From: Actinomucor elegans
Taxonomy: Eukaryota > Mucoromycota > Mucoromycetes > Mucorales > Mucoraceae
Assembly (NCBI GenBank): GCA_026027325.1
Contig: JAMSLZ010000005.1
Location: 2,294,001-2,358,000 of the forward strand
Length of the DNA stretch: 64,000 nt
Reading direction: 5' to 3'
Under the pieces are notes generated by a model. That model was not told where the DNA came from and ran no database searches. It saw only the letters and a list, made by a program, of their open reading frames with translations. Each line of letters opens with the position of its first letter. Positions within the stretch are counted from its first letter, which is position 1. The translations under genes were made by a program, and so were the position numbers. Of the stretch, positions 1 through 12,931 are shown one piece after another.

Positions 1-1525
1 TTGCTGGTGAAGATCTATCCGATTCAGAAGGCGATTCACTTGAAGAAGATGAAGAAAACATGTCAGAACAAACTGCTTTGCTTATCAACAAGCGACACAA
101 GCCTAAAAGACGGCATTCAGAACGTCGACAAAAAGCGGAGCATAAGGCAGATATCAAGAAAACTGTGTTTTTGCTGTTCAAGGCATTCATCGGCAGTGGC
201 ATTTTATTTTTACCAAAGGCCTTTTCGAATGGCGGCCTTGTGTTTTCTATCTTTACTATGTGGTTTATGGGCGGTATCTCGTTGTATTGCTTCTTATTAC
301 TACTGGATTGTAAGCAGCATTTAACTGGTAGTTATGGTGATATGGGCGGTCAATTGTATGGCCCCTGGATGAGATCAATGGTATTATTTTCAGTGGCTAT
401 ATCACAGGTATATATAAAAAAAAGAAAAAGAAAAAAAAAAGTAACTATAAAAGTTAATATATAGTAGTATTGATGACTGTTATATATCTAGATGGGCTTC
501 ATGTGTGGTGGTACCATTTTTATTGTTCAAAACGTCATTGAAGCAGTACGTGCTCTTAGTGATAACAAGATACTCTTAAATAGCACATTTGTGTTTGTCA
601 TGCTGGCCATCCTGTTAATGCCTTTAGTTTTGATTCGAAACATAGCCAAGCTGTCTCCTACTGCTCTGTTATCTGACGTATTGATCATTGGAGGTTTAAT
701 TGCATTACTGGCATATGACTGTATTGAAATTTTTGCCGAAGGCATCAACTCACCTACTTCAGGTCCTGGCATTCATTGGCTATTCAATTCTGCCAACTTT
801 TCTGTGTTTGTAGGTACTGCTGTGTACTCTTTTGAAGGCATTGGTAAGGGTACAAAATTAAAATTAAATTTAAAATACTCATTTTTATTCACAGGCCTTA
901 TCATTCCCATCCGTGATTCGATGGAAAAGCCCGAAAAGTTCCCAGCAGTATTGACCTTTGTTATGGTACTCGTGGCTGCTACGCTATGTTCTGTTGGTAC
1001 ATTGGGATATCTTGCATTTGGTGAAAATGTACAAACCGTAGCCTTATTGAATCTACCTGCTGGTCCTTTGCCCAACTCGATTCAATTAGGCTATGCTGTT
1101 GCAGTGCTCCTGTCCAATGCTTTAACTTTGTTTCCTACTATTCGTATTATTGAACAAGCCTTGTTTGGTGAACGCACTGGTAAGCATAGTTTATATATCA
1201 AATGGCAAAAGAACACGTTGCGTGCATCCATTGTGATCACGGGCACCTTGATTGCTTGGGCGGGTGCTAATGATCTTGACAAGTTCATTAGCTTGATCGG
1301 CTCGGTCTGCTGTTGTAAGTTGTGCATTTTGGGTTGTTATTACAATGGCTAACATAAACGAATACAGGTCCTTTGAGTTTGATATTTCCTCCATTATTTC
1401 ATATGGCGCTTCCAACTACCAAGGGAAAAAAGCGCGTAATAGATATGATGTTGATAGGGTTTGGTTGTGTAGTCATGTTATTTACCTTTTATAATACCAC
1501 CAAGCAATGGGCAACTACTGGTTGA
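1..1525 (+). CDS. Vacuolar amino-acid transporter, AVT3/AVT4 type (5' partial)
   Basis: Multi-spanning permease of the amino-acid/auxin permease family; relatives move neutral amino acids across the vacuolar membrane. Exons read 1-407, 492-843, 895-1314 and 1368-1525 with GT-AG borders and consistent phase. The first ATG is at 60, but the frame stays open to the left edge with an acidic stretch (SDSEGDSLEEDEEN), so the true start probably lies upstream. The hallmark TM1 stretch KAFIGSGILFLPKAF follows a basic cytosolic segment, then MGFMCGGTIFIVQNV, a PLVLIRNIAKLSPTALLSD segment, and a C-terminal FPPLFHM helix end. The N-terminal acidic/basic tail before TM1 is typical of AVT3/4 rather than AVT1 permeases. 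Convergent with the next gene, 130 bp apart. Family assignment is solid; the substrate is inferred. Confidence 0.88.
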
Positions 1526-1654
1526 AAAAAAAAAGTCTTTTGTAGAACTTATAGACAATATATTTATTATAATTAAAAAGATCAAGTAGTAAACTAGAAT
1601 GCTAATGCATACATATATATAGAGAGAGAGAGGGAGGCAATGTTGTATATAGAA

Positions 1655-2323
1655 TTAATATGTTACTACCACTTTCTTGTTAATCCAAGTAGTAGACTCA
1701 ATGCATTGATTGAGCAAGAAATGACCTACATCTAGTCTTGACACTGTGTATCCAGATATACCGACATCGGCTCTGTAATGACCAACTAGTTTACCATCAG
1801 TAAGTAAACTGGGGCGAACAATAATCCAATCACGCATAGGTGAGGCCTGATCTTCAACAAGTTTTTCCAGCTCCTTTTTATCTTCATGAGGTGCATGCAA
1901 TAGGAAATGATACAAGGGTCGGAACAGGTACGGAACTTCTTTCATACCATCTAATCCAGTAGTAGAGATAACAACCAGTCGCTTGGGTCTCTCATCTTCA
2001 GGTAGCTCTTTGAGTACTTGCAGCAAGACAGTCATCGTATCATGGCATAATCCAGGTGAAACCATACTTCTTGTCTTCATATTAAAAGCACTGCCAATTG
2101 AATAGACAATGACATCAGTACCTTGAACTGTTTCCTTGACGGCCTTAGCATCCAAAGCATCACCTTGGATGATAGTGATTTTTTCTTTTTGATCTTCAGT
2201 ATAGTCCATATTGTTAGGGTTTCTGATCAAGAGTCTATATTGATGCAAATTCTTTTCGAGACCTTGGATCACCATAGCGCGAGAACAACCTTTGGAGCCA
2301 CCTAATACTGCAACTTTAACCAT
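1655..2323 (-). CDS. NAD(P)-binding Rossmann-fold protein (NmrA/atypical SDR-like)
   Basis: Intronless 222-residue protein. The N-terminus MVKVAVLGGSKGCSRA is a beta strand plus a glycine-rich dinucleotide loop (GGSKGCS, replacing the usual GxxGxxG), followed by a basic LLIRNP strand end, as in NADP-preferring atypical short-chain dehydrogenases. A GDALD turn near residue 54 and a VIVYSIGSAF strand follow, and then RLVVISTTGLDG. The classical YxxxK catalytic pair is not obvious, so it may be a sensor or isomerase-like protein rather than a classical reductase. WIIVRPSLLTDG late in the protein resembles the substrate-side strand of NmrA/SDR_a5 proteins. It is divergently transcribed from the protease gene; about 260 bp separate the two starts and must hold both promoters. 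No specific substrate can be named. Confidence 0.85.
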   Translation of the reverse strand: MVKVAVLGGSKGCSRAMVIQGLEKNLHQYRLLIRNPNNMDYTEDQKEKITIIQGDALDAKAVKETVQGTDVIVYSIGSAFNMKTRSMVSPGLCHDTMTVLLQVLKELPEDERPKRLVVISTTGLDGMKEVPYLFRPLYHFLLHAPHEDKKELEKLVEDQASPMRDWIIVRPSLLTDGKLVGHYRADVGISGYTVSRLDVGHFLLNQCIESTTWINKKVVVTY

Positions 2324-2584
2324 TGATTTTGAGTTTTGATAATGAGTTTGATAATGAATTTGATATGAAATAAAATAAATTAAAAAATCGGCTTAATTTA
2401 TAGCCTTTTTTCGTACCAAGAACTGAGCGTTTGCCGAGAGATTTACCAAGATTTGTGTGGCTGAGGCGCATTCACTGTGAAACGTTGGGCATGAATCTCC
2501 AGTTAGTATATACAACTGCCTTTTAAACCTATTTCCCTTTTTTCTCCAACTCTCGTTCTTCTTTTTCGTATTTTGTACCCAAGA

Positions 2585-4249
2585 ATGAATACTAAAAACG
2601 GTCATTCAATATCATCTCGTGGGTTATTTCTTTTCTATTGCTGTTTTATTTTATCATCCTGTTATATCCAGTCAATAAATTCACAGCTGAGTTCAACTGG
2701 AAAATATCGACCAAGTGTCAAGGACTCATTTAGCATTCAAACCTATCATATACCTGCACCTACAATCGCACCATCATCATCGTTACTGAACAGTACTAAA
2801 CCATTTCAATTTGCTACATCCATTCCTGTATCCATATCATTTCCACTCAAAAAAACCTCTTCAATTAAACAGATTAACGCGAAAGGGGATTGGAGGTGGA
2901 AAATTAGAATTCATAGCGCAGGTGCATTCTCTTTGAGTTTCATATTTGATAAATTCTGGATCCCTGATGGCAGTGAACTGTATGTTTACAATAATAACCA
3001 GGTAACATATAATTAATGACCAAGTTTGATGATATGAATAATTAAAAAAAAAGCAAACAAAACGTGATGCAGGCAACTTTAGGTGCCTTTACAGCTAATA
3101 CATCCAACAAATCCAGCAAACAATTCGCTACAACACCACTGACAGGCGATTCGCTTATTATAGAGTATATAGCGCCTGCTTATGTGAATCAATTGCCTGA
3201 AATCAGCTTGAGTCGAGTTGTGTATGGTTATCGACGTGTCCCTTTTCTGGAAACCTCACCTGACTTATACTACCCACGGAATCGTCATCAACAAGTGTAT
3301 TTGAAGCGCAGACCCCGCCGGCATTCCGGAAGATGCAATATTGATTTATCGTGTGATTCAGCAGGAACTGAATGGATCAAAGAAGCAAGATCAGTTGCTG
3401 TACTATTGACAAATGAAAATCAAATGTATTGTACCGGTGTATTGCTCAATAATGCCGAACAAGACGGAAGGCAGTTACTACTAACGGTAATGCAATGGCC
3501 TCCTTCATATATATATATATGTATACATGTCTTGTACTGACGAAATATTTAGGCCCATCACTGTATTGGATCCACCAGTGCAAACAACGATATTATCATG
3601 TTTAATCATCAACGACGGACTTGTAATAACAGGCTATTCAATGACCAACATACTACTTCTCATTCTGACACACTTCACGGTCTGAAATGGTTAGGTAAGA
3701 ACAAATTTGTATAACAAGATCACATAAGCAAACTAATATATACATTATATACATATTTCAGCTGGATCTCCAAAATCAGATTATGCGCTGTTTGAAATAG
3801 AAGATCCCATTCCAAAGAAATACAATGTATATTTAGCTGGCTGGAGCACTGTCAACAAACCCCAACCTCCATTTGTAGGCATTCATCATCCTAATGGCGA
3901 TTTCAAAAAGTTGTCCATTTACAATGGTCATTTGGCACCTACGTGTTGGTCAGAATGTCCGCAAAAGGGTCACTGGAAAGTCGATAAATGGTCTTTTGGT
4001 ACTACCGAACCCGGTAGTTCTGGATCTCCATTATTTGACTCAAATCACCGCGTGGTTGGACAGCTCCATGGTGGAAGCGCAGCATGTTGGAACAAAAATG
4101 GATATGACATTTATGGCGCATTCAATACTTCTTGGCAAAATGGATTGGCGCAGTATTTGGACCCGCATGGTCATATTAAACAAAAGTTAGCTACAGGATC
4201 CATCAATATAGATGGAGACTTTCTCAACAAAATAAAGAGAAAACAATAA
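2585..4249 (+). CDS. Secreted trypsin-fold serine protease, bacterial lysyl-endopeptidase type
   Basis: Exons 2585-3001, 3073-3486, 3553-3694 and 3762-4249 give a 486-residue protein. An N-terminal hydrophobic segment (GLFLFYCCFILSSCYI, about residues 17-32) is a likely signal peptide. A beta-rich pro-region includes DWRWKIRIHSAGAFSLSF and GSELYVYNN. Catalytic elements seen: TAHHC (His, formed across an intron), SDYALFEI (Asp), and EPGSSGSPLFD (Ser). Downstream VVGQLHGGSAAC and YDIYGAFNTSW match the lysyl endopeptidase S1-pocket region, where an Asp sets Lys specificity; that role is inferred here. Several Cys pairs suggest extracellular disulfides. Family members are best known from proteobacteria, so ancient transfer is possible, although the gene has fungal introns. 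The ATG at 2585 is the first in frame after a stop and precedes the signal segment. Confidence 0.85.
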
Positions 4250-4299
4250 AACGATATGCATATTTATTGGTACTATCTGAAGAGGGTATACAGGTTAAA

Positions 4300-6112
4300 T
4301 CACCCACTAGGGTCATATACAGTAGAATTTTCCTTTTGCGCAGTTCCAGTAACGGTGAATATTAACTTTTCTAGACGATCCAAATCTGTATCTTGTTTCC
4401 TGATACCTATAGATTTGAGAAATATACTTCTCTGAAGATAGTAATGATCCCAAATAGCCATGGGAAACTCCGTTGTAGAGCCTTCCAGGTGTGTGTTCAT
4501 CAAGATATAGCAGGCTGATAGTTTGAATAGTTTTTGAACAGATACAGAGTTTTCAAATGGAATGGTCTCGAACACTGAATCATTCAGTAAAGTTTGGTAC
4601 ATCTCAAACCAACATGCCTGAGCCATTTGTCTGAGGCGATCTGTAAGCTTTCATGGTATTATGAATCGATTCACCATACAAAATGATAGGGTTTTAAATA
4701 GATCACTTACCTCTTCATCAACCATTGTGGAAGCAATAACCAATAACTTCAAAAGACAGTATACAATTGTAGACAAATATCTAGAATGGGCCGATTTCAG
4801 AGACTGCATACATTCTCTAATCACTTGCTCTAATTCCTCTGGACCAGAAAAAACAAATTTCTCTTTCTCTATCAACAGGTCCGCTTCCTCTATCCTTAAA
4901 GCTTGTGCCTACATATATTACAGTCAGAATGTAGATACAAATATCAAAGCAAGAGTTGGGCCCTACATTTAGCTTCCATAGATCGGCTTCTATTAAATTT
5001 GCCTTAATAGAGAATGCACGCCTTTCGTATGACTTGTGCGTCAGACTTAAGAAACTGGACCAAGATTCTGAGAACTATACTAGAAGAATTAGTATCCTAT
5101 TATAATTGTAAAGAACCGCATTAATTACGCTAAAATGGCTGTCGTTGGTAAATCGAAGAGGTCTCATTTCAGAACCATATAGGGTATTGAATAATGCGAG
5201 CCTGTCATTTAAACTACAGTTAGTATATATGCTATTTTTTTTTAAAAAAAAAAATTTGATGGTTACCTGATATTGATCTGATCAATGACTTTTGCTTCTT
5301 TGCAGGATAAAGCTTCTGGGTATACGCTTGGGTTATAGAGGTAGTCATCGATTAAATCATCCACATTTTGTAGCCTGTCATGTATAGAACTATCAATATC
5401 CAGGAAATAGCAATCGTAGCAATTCAACGTACATTTGTCGCTTCGTATCTGGGACAGTGTCAAGCTCTTTTCGCCAAGAAGCTATTGTACTAGGTGCTGT
5501 TTGATCCAACATAGAATACAAAGCATGATATAATTCGATATCATATAGCTCTTGTCTACTATTACGGATCTATATAACCATGAGTAAACAAAAGATAAAA
5601 AGGGAAAACACGCGCGCTATTATAGACGAACCTGCAAACAATACCTAAAGATCTTGAGTCGTGCTTCCTCAGGCAAGTTTGCTAGACAGGGCAGGTAATA
5701 AATCTTTATGTAGTCCAGTTTTATCAAATGATCTTTGAAAGGCATTGTTTCAATAAGATAGTTTAACAACGACATGCCAAATTCATTAAATAAACTCGCT
5801 TTACTGGTGATATGCTGACAGATCTTTTGTAATGTGGCATGATCTTGAATCTGATCGTTTCTTAATAGATCTGAAAATAATTCTTGACTTTCAAAAGACT
5901 TTTCTCTGTGGGATGTTATCAGAACACTGTATAAAGTATATACTACGATATTCAACTTACATATTAAGCTGATGCGTGAACATGGCAGAAAAAGTCATTT
6001 GAATGTCGAAAAATTGACTGAGAAAAGCATTCGTTTCAATGTTGCCTTTTTTTTTTAGTGTAGCAGTAGCATTTCCATAATGAAAATCCGTCAGCCAATA
6101 GACGTCAACCAT
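4300..6112 (-). CDS. Unrecognised alpha-helical protein, about 530 aa, multi-exon
   Basis: I do not recognise the family. Reading on the minus strand from the ATG at 6112 (MVDVYWLTDFHYGN), exons can be chained through introns at 5906-5960 (CTGATAAC branch site), 5570-5631, a 43-nt intron starting GTACGT near 5420, and others near 5220-5270, 5060-5090, 4910-4965 and 4640-4700. The product looks wholly helical, with leucine-rich segments such as LDYIKIYYLPCLANLPEEAR, VKNLIDDY-like acidic helices and VYCLLKLLVIASTMVDEEL. It resembles a helical-repeat scaffold (nucleoporin- or glomulin-like), but no diagnostic motif is visible. The exon join around 5060-5100 is uncertain. It is convergent with the protease gene (50 bp between stop codons). 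Confidence 0.6.
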
Positions 6113-6635
6113 TTTTTTCCGCTTATTTCCTTTGGTCCTGATTTTCTCAAGTCTATAACTCGTATTATAGGTACACTTTGTAATGTTATATCTTTTATTG
6201 AGATTGAAGATAGGTCTTATAAATATACTTTTATTTTTGACTAGATAAAACACCTGATTTTTATAACAAACAACATCGCAACACATGAGCTATAAACCAA
6301 AAAAAAAAAAAAAAAAGTCATCACTATTCGATGCATAATTAGTTTCTATACAAATTTGATTAGCAAAAGAGCTTGTATACGTTGAATTTTTTTTTCCAAG
6401 TAGAAATAGCTTTAGGAAAATAATACTGCCATCCTGGAAATGAAAACTCTTGCTTTTCAATTTCTTCAAAATACGTGAAAATTATATAAGGATTTAATGC
6501 TTGTATTTATTGCAGATCAATTGAATACTAGCAACAGCCTATTATACCATTGCATTTGATTATTAGGGTGTATTATTAGGTATACCTTTCATTTAACATA
6601 GTGGATAAATATGCTTTTGATACTATCAAATGTAC

Positions 6636-7720
6636 TCAAGGTAATACGAGATCTTCAAAGGAGAGGTCTTCGCAGTTTGGTTTATCTTTCAAAGACTTCA
6701 AATCAACCAACTGCTCCTTTTCAGTGTATAAAGATTTGTAAGCTGCTTTGATAGTTGCTTCTGAAACACCAGCTACATTTGCAATATCTTTGGTGGATCT
6801 TGGACTTTTGAACAGATAAGAAACCAAGTAAATGCAAGCAGCAGCAACAGAAATAGGCGACTTGCCCGCAAGTGTACCTAGTTCCTTTGCTCTTCGAACC
6901 AGATCCACGCCTGATTTCTGTACAAAGTTCGGTAATTGTAAATTGGAGCAGAAACGAGCCATCAAATCTTCAGAATTCATCACTGAAGTGCTAGTCTGTA
7001 GCTTAGCTTTGAGTGCGTTACAACATCGGCCGATTTCTTTTTTGGGTACTCTTGTTAATGCACATATTTCGCGAAATGTTCGTGCAACGCGCTCCTGTCG
7101 ACAAGCGATGCAGATACAAGCAGCAATGATCGCATCGCTAGATTTACCTCTTAATAACTTTTCATCCTCCACTCGTTTATAGAGTTGTTTGGCTGTATCG
7201 CTGACCAATTTGGATAATGAAATCGAATCACACATGGCAGTAATCTCTTTGTAGGCCTGCACCAGATTACGCTCACCTTTTTGTGCAGTGGATTTACCTT
7301 GGATCTTGTTCAAGTCTCGAGAAATACCTGTACCTCCATCTCGACGAGAAATAACCGTATCCAACTGATCTCCATCCAGTAATGGGTTGGATGCAGCACC
7401 TACACGAGAAGGATCCTACACAAGATGGAATAAATCACGAGATGTTTTGTGATTGAGTTTAAAGAAAGAAAAAAAAAACGTACATCGCCTTCATCATTAG
7501 CAAATGTTCTCCATTCTGAACGCGTATCAATGATACGATCGCCCAACACCAAACCACAATCGCCACAAACTAAATCTCCAGAAGCAAACTCTTCTACAAT
7601 ATGCGGAGGTTTGACTCTACAATCAGGACAAATCAAAGCTACATTGAGATTAGGTTGAAATGGCTGATTTTCTTCTGTTTTAGCTGCTTCACGTAGAGGG
7701 AATGGAATATGAGGCGACAT
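6636..7720 (-). CDS. SUA7: Transcription initiation factor TFIIB
   Basis: General RNA polymerase II factor that bridges TBP-bound promoter DNA and the polymerase. Two exons (7484-7720 and 6636-7415; 68-nt intron) encode 338 residues, the expected length. The N-terminal zinc ribbon has CPDC and CGDC Cys pairs (about residues 32-55), followed by the B-reader/finger [21 protein letters not shown]. The intron falls in phase 0 right after EGD. Two cyclin folds follow: the first around [20 protein letters not shown], the second around [20 protein letters not shown], each with the conserved small-residue helix. The C-terminus is short (SFEDLVLP). Very high confidence; the symbol follows yeast SUA7. 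Confidence 0.97.
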
Positions 7721-8675
7721 CTGTTGAGTAAAGAAGGAGCGAATAATAAAAAGAAAAAGAAAAGAAAAGGGAGCTTTTAATATAGAATCATGTGTGTATT
7801 CTTTGTACTACCATTAAGGGCAATGAAATATGACTATTTTTGCTGCATAAATTTGAAGTAATAGGGGAAGGGTCAAAAAGCCTATGCGCAGACCCTCAGT
7901 CGCTAGCTTAAATGTGCAACAAACCAAGAGAAACGCCATTCCCATTATTTATATTATACATATACATAGGCATTAGAGATGAATTCGCTTCATGATCTAG
8001 TCATCGTCATACACCACAGCCTATTACCCTTACAAGATCTAGAATAATCAAGCAAGTATATTATTGTGCGATGAATCTGATTTAACCCCGACTCAATAGA
8101 TATGAGCCAAAGACGACGTTCGTTCAGGGGCAAAGCACCAAGATAATCAAAGTATGCAGACATAATACATGTTCACTTTAACAATACACCAGGCTGGACC
8201 CTCTTGCTGTTGTTTTTATTATAAAGTTTTCGATTTCTATTGGTTTATGAAGATAAAAGAATTGTAAGCAGCTGCAGTCGCAGCAGATTCAAATAATAAT
8301 AACAATATTAATAATAAAAGGCTTTTTATAATTTTGTTTTTAAGGGTAAATAATTACATATTGACAATTTTTTTATGGCAGCTCATTGTTTTTAGACATA
8401 CACTGTAAAGGATGTATTCTGGGTTTATTAGATTGGTTTAATAATGCATCTGGATAACACTTCAAACTATTGCATCTATAAGAACATTTACAAGAAAATA
8501 TAGTCTTGTCTTTATTCTGAATGCACAATATCAAATGAGCAGCATCTGCTCCTAACTTCTGTATTCAACTAGGAACTACGCTTATCGTGTCTTTGTGAAT
8601 CCACATTGAATTGCGTTTTATTATATACAACGAAGAGATAAGTAGATATAGAATTAAATATTAAATAAGCGTCTT
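7721..8675. other. Gene-free spacer between TFIIB start and SPT7 end
   Basis: About 950 bp of AT-rich DNA upstream of TFIIB. I see no open frame with coding character on either strand and no tRNA or snRNA fold. A purine-rich run (GAAAAAGAAAAGAAAAG) lies just upstream of the TFIIB ATG and probably belongs to its 5' UTR or promoter. Confidence 0.6.
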
Positions 8676-11600
8676 CTAGTCTTCATCTTCATCTTCCATA
8701 GCCATTGGAGAGTCACCACCTGGAGGCACAGAAGTTCCTTTTGTGGAAGAAGTAGCTGAATGCAGCTTCGTCTTTTTATTCAATAGTTTCTTCTTTTCTT
8801 TGGCTTCGATCTTGGCTTGCTTTTCTTGTTCTCGAGCTTCCTCTCGTAATCGACGTTTCTGTTCTTTCTCGGCTATGCGCTGTGCTTTCTCCTCCATCTT
8901 TTGTCGCTTCTTTTCGGCTTTTTCAGCCTTTTCTGCAACAATTTCCTCAGTAGGTCGTTTTCGCTTGTGCTTTTTATGATCGCCTCCAGCGCCTGATCCT
9001 CCAGCACCAGATGATTCTTTTGAGAGCTTCTTTCGACCTGTGCTGTTCTTATTGGTAGGAGGGAATCGAGACCGATTCTTGTGGCGATTAGGAATATATT
9101 CATCTTCAACCAATGGGCGTTCTGGATCGGATAGCTTCTTGGCAAAGTAAGGCTGCAATAGACCGATCACTGACTTTTCTGATGTAATAGGTTGAAAGTT
9201 GGGAGGAGGAGGGAATTTATACAAGGGCTCTTTGGCTGCATCATTTTTAGCAGGTGATTTGTCTTTGTTTTTACCAAACCAGAGTCGACTAGGGATCTAC
9301 ATGGGATTAGATCATTAATTTTTTTTTTTTTTTTTTTTTGTAAACTACTTTAGTTTCGACTTACATTGAGAGCATCCAAATTATACTCTTGATCTAGGCC
9401 AATGTTCTTGAATCCAAAGTAATCCTCTCCAATGTCTTCACCAAAGATACCACTATAAACTCATTAATCAGCCATCCAATATTCCAAATGATCGACATAG
9501 ACTCACGTTATATAGGTTTCATCTTCATTGAGTAGTTCCTCTTCATCTTGAATAGATTTATCCACAGATCCCTAGTAGAAACGTTTAGACAAACTTTAAT
9601 AAGAGCTTTACTCTCTACTTACAGTCAAAAGATCTTGGTAAGAAGTCTGAAGTCGACGATGCAAATCATCTAATCTATTAACACCTTTTTCAATATCATC
9701 ATGTACATATGTTTCTAACTCAGAAATGTCCAAAATGCCATTTTCATACAGTGAATGAGATAGCATTTCCTACATACAAATACTTAAGAAACAAGCCATG
9801 CAGATGTACTATAAAATACTTACATCACCATCCATTTGATGGCTATAGTCGTCCCAATAACAACGAAGTGTTTTTCCAATATTAGTCAAGTAATCTGTCA
9901 TGACATCTGTCAACACATTCAGGGCCCCCAACTTTGCTCCCTCAAAACCAGCATGAGTAAGAAGCTTTGATAATACTTTTTGAATCATTTGATGGCCTGA
10001 TTCATTATTTAGCGAAAGTGAAGGTATAGCGGAGGAGCTAGATGGTAAGGTCAACTGCATATGTGGGTTTTCTTGATGATTTGAAGGTGAATCCAGTTCA
10101 ATAGAAGCTGCAAGGGTAGAAATCTATTTAAAAAAAAAAAAGATGAATTACCTGCAGTTTATGCTCTCTAATCAACCGCTTACCGAAACATTGTTACGAA
10201 TTGCATTACATTTGGCGTACATCATTCGAATCTGCTCTAGAGTATGGATGTTCTTGTCTATTAGTGGGTTTAAACCATAATCTGGAAACTTGAGTTCAGA
10301 ATATATATCCAGGGACAGGTTGGAAAATCTAACAAAGAAAACGGTTAGATGGGTCTTTTTGATTTAACGAGATAATACCCTTGAGCTGCTAGCATGGCCT
10401 CTGGACTCAGATCTACAGAAGGCTTCCTCACTACTACGGCTTTATCATTGGTAGATACTTTTGGCTCATTCACATCTTCAGGCACTCCATCAATTTCGGG
10501 TATGCCACTAGTGATCGCGTAATCGGTCAAAAACAAGTCATTCTTGGCAGAATCATCAATGATTTTGTTAGGTTTGGTGATTTTACGCGAAAAGAAGGCG
10601 TCCAGATTTTCATCATCACTTGAATCCAAATCAAAGTCATCATAAAGAGTGGCATTGCCTAATCTATGATCGGTCCATTTGAGGAAACGATCAAATTCGC
10701 ACCGAACCAGCTTGATGACAGACTCTGGTTTGTCGTGCAAATGCTCGATCATTGAAAAGCGTTCCATATCCAAACCAGATCGCGTCAAAGCTTGACGATC
10801 ACCAAATGGAAATTGGTATTGCTTCTCTATATCCGTCTATTATTTGGTGAGTTTTCTGTTATTTGTTGATTTATTGGTACATACAGTTAATTTGGCTCTG
10901 GTTTTCTTCGTTTTATCTCGCCACACTTGGTCTTGGAATTCACCCATGTCAGCGTCAATTTCAGCCCCTAGCTTCTTTTCTTCTTGCTCCAAGTCAATAT
11001 TTTCATCTTCATCGCCTGATTTCTTGACATGTTTCCCGCCATATTGCATGTGGGGTGTACCTGCATCAGGTGTCAAGGCGTTCTCGATATCGCTGCCGAA
11101 AGCCGCTTCCATAGCGGACAAGGGTGCTGCACTAGATCCTCGCGTCATAGATCTTTCCCGTGATCGTCGATCAACCTGTACAGGCGTTGTTTTTCGTTCA
11201 ATGGATACCATATGCTTACCAGACGATTTTCGTGATACACGTTCTGGTTCATGATCGTCTTCTTCACTCATATCATCTCCCTCCTCTTCAAGATCAGTTT
11301 TAATCTCTTTGATGCTAATATTAGGTACTCGAGACATGAGACGTTCCGTCTTTCTTCTCATGGCAATTGCGTGCTTTCTATATTCACTTGCCTAGTCAAG
11401 AAAAAAAAAAGTCAATATTACCCAGTATCAATGAATTCATGATCTTACAGAATTGGTATTGTAAGTTAAACAATTATCGTATATCAGATAAAGATCATCT
11501 GCAAACTCTTTTTGGATCGATAGCTCAGGTTCTTCATCTTCTTAGTCACTGTTCCTAAATCCATTGGCTTCTTTATCACTATGGAACATATATTAGTACC

Positions 11601-12931
11601 ATGTATGCAATACGTTAGCTTCTTTATATATATATATATATATGTATACCTTCAAAATAGTCGGGCGCTTCGCGCTTATTCACTTTATTCAAAAAGGGCG
11701 TAGAATGCTCAGTGTAATTCTTTAAATCCGTCAGTACCTTTTCACAGGCCTCATACAGCTCCTCTTGGCCTACTCGATCATCGTTTGCCTATCAAGATAT
11801 CAATATCAAAATCTGATAATCTCAGTTGTTTGAATTATACCCATTTTGATCGATGAGGCTTGAAATCTGATAACAAATTCTGTAGCTCTCGATCTGATAG
11901 CATCGTCTTTTGTCTATTTGCAACAATTCCTTGAAGAAGATACTGGAAAAACAGTTTAACATACTATACACGCCCGGTTCCATTAGTATTTTACCTTTAG
12001 ATTGAAGTTTCCGTCAGCATTAAACATGGACAACTATAGATGAGAGTTAATTGACTGGTGTATCCCGGGCTATTCGAATATTTACTGATTTTGCGGCTGC
12101 ATTCTCTTTTGCCTCTTCTGCTTCATTCAACTCTTCTTGTGCTTCAAATTCCTATTGATTAGATCGAGTTGGTTTAGTAGAAATAAATTTAAACGGTACA
12201 TTTGCCTGGATCACCTCTAGTTTGCGCTGTTCGATCATGGCGGCTCTATCAAACTCAAGTGAATGGAATATGTCGTGTAAAGGAATGTTATCTGTAATCA
12301 TACTGGCTTCCTCGAGTTTCACTGTTGCGTTCGCGTTATTGACCAAAGCTAATCAAACGTATTAGATAGATTCTTTTTAAAATGTTTATCGAGTCTTACT
12401 CTGTTGTTGCTGTTGCGGCTGCTGCTGCTGCTGTTGCGATTGTTCTTCGTTGTTCTGATTTTCTACAGGTTTCGGTGTAGTTTCATCGCTTAACGTATTA
12501 GGGTCAGGTAATGTAGGTGAAGGCTCTTCTTTTTTCACTTTGGCGTGCGTATCCAAATACGATTCCCAAGCGCCAGCGATTTCTTCGATAGAAGGCATAA
12601 CCCATTGACGCGCTTGATCAAACAAAGGTTCGAGCTTGAGCACTGAACAGCACGATTTGGTGTGTGTCTGAAATAAATGGGGTATCAATTGCTCATAGAG
12701 CATGGAGCGTACACGAAACGCAGTAGTGTCTAATTCAGTCAGAGATTCTTCGGCTTTCTTTATAGTTTGATCAATGAACGCTATCCAAGTCGCGTACGAT
12801 GTAAGAGCATCTTCAAAGTATTTTCGTTCAGTGCTAGTTAGGAAACGTTTATGCACTTGGTGTTGATTAAGGTGTTGAGCTAATACAAAAGATAACGGTA
12901 ACCATGATGGCAAGTTATTCTGTATACTCAT
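8676..12931 (-). CDS. SPT7: SAGA complex subunit Spt7 (bromodomain plus histone-fold)
   Basis: Core scaffold of the SAGA histone-acetyltransferase coactivator. About 13-14 exons chain on the minus strand from ATG 12931. In order: helical N-terminus and Q-rich stretch (ending near 12400); small exons including [13 protein letters not shown]; a bromodomain ([20 protein letters not shown], then [11 protein letters not shown] and [12 protein letters not shown], about 11800-11430); an acidic linker; the Spt7-typical [13 protein letters not shown]...RSGLDMERF segment; a histone-fold region ([20 protein letters not shown], about 10000-9850); and a long basic/acidic Lys-Glu-rich C-terminus ending at 8676 in MAMEDEDED. 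Bromodomain, WRxKTK block and C-terminal histone fold together identify Spt7 rather than another bromodomain protein. Exact borders of a few small exons are approximate. Confidence 0.9.

Noticed and set aside
10844..11254. 136-codon plus-strand ORF
   Set aside because: Antisense to the acidic linker exon of SPT7, whose minus-strand reading has conserved domains.
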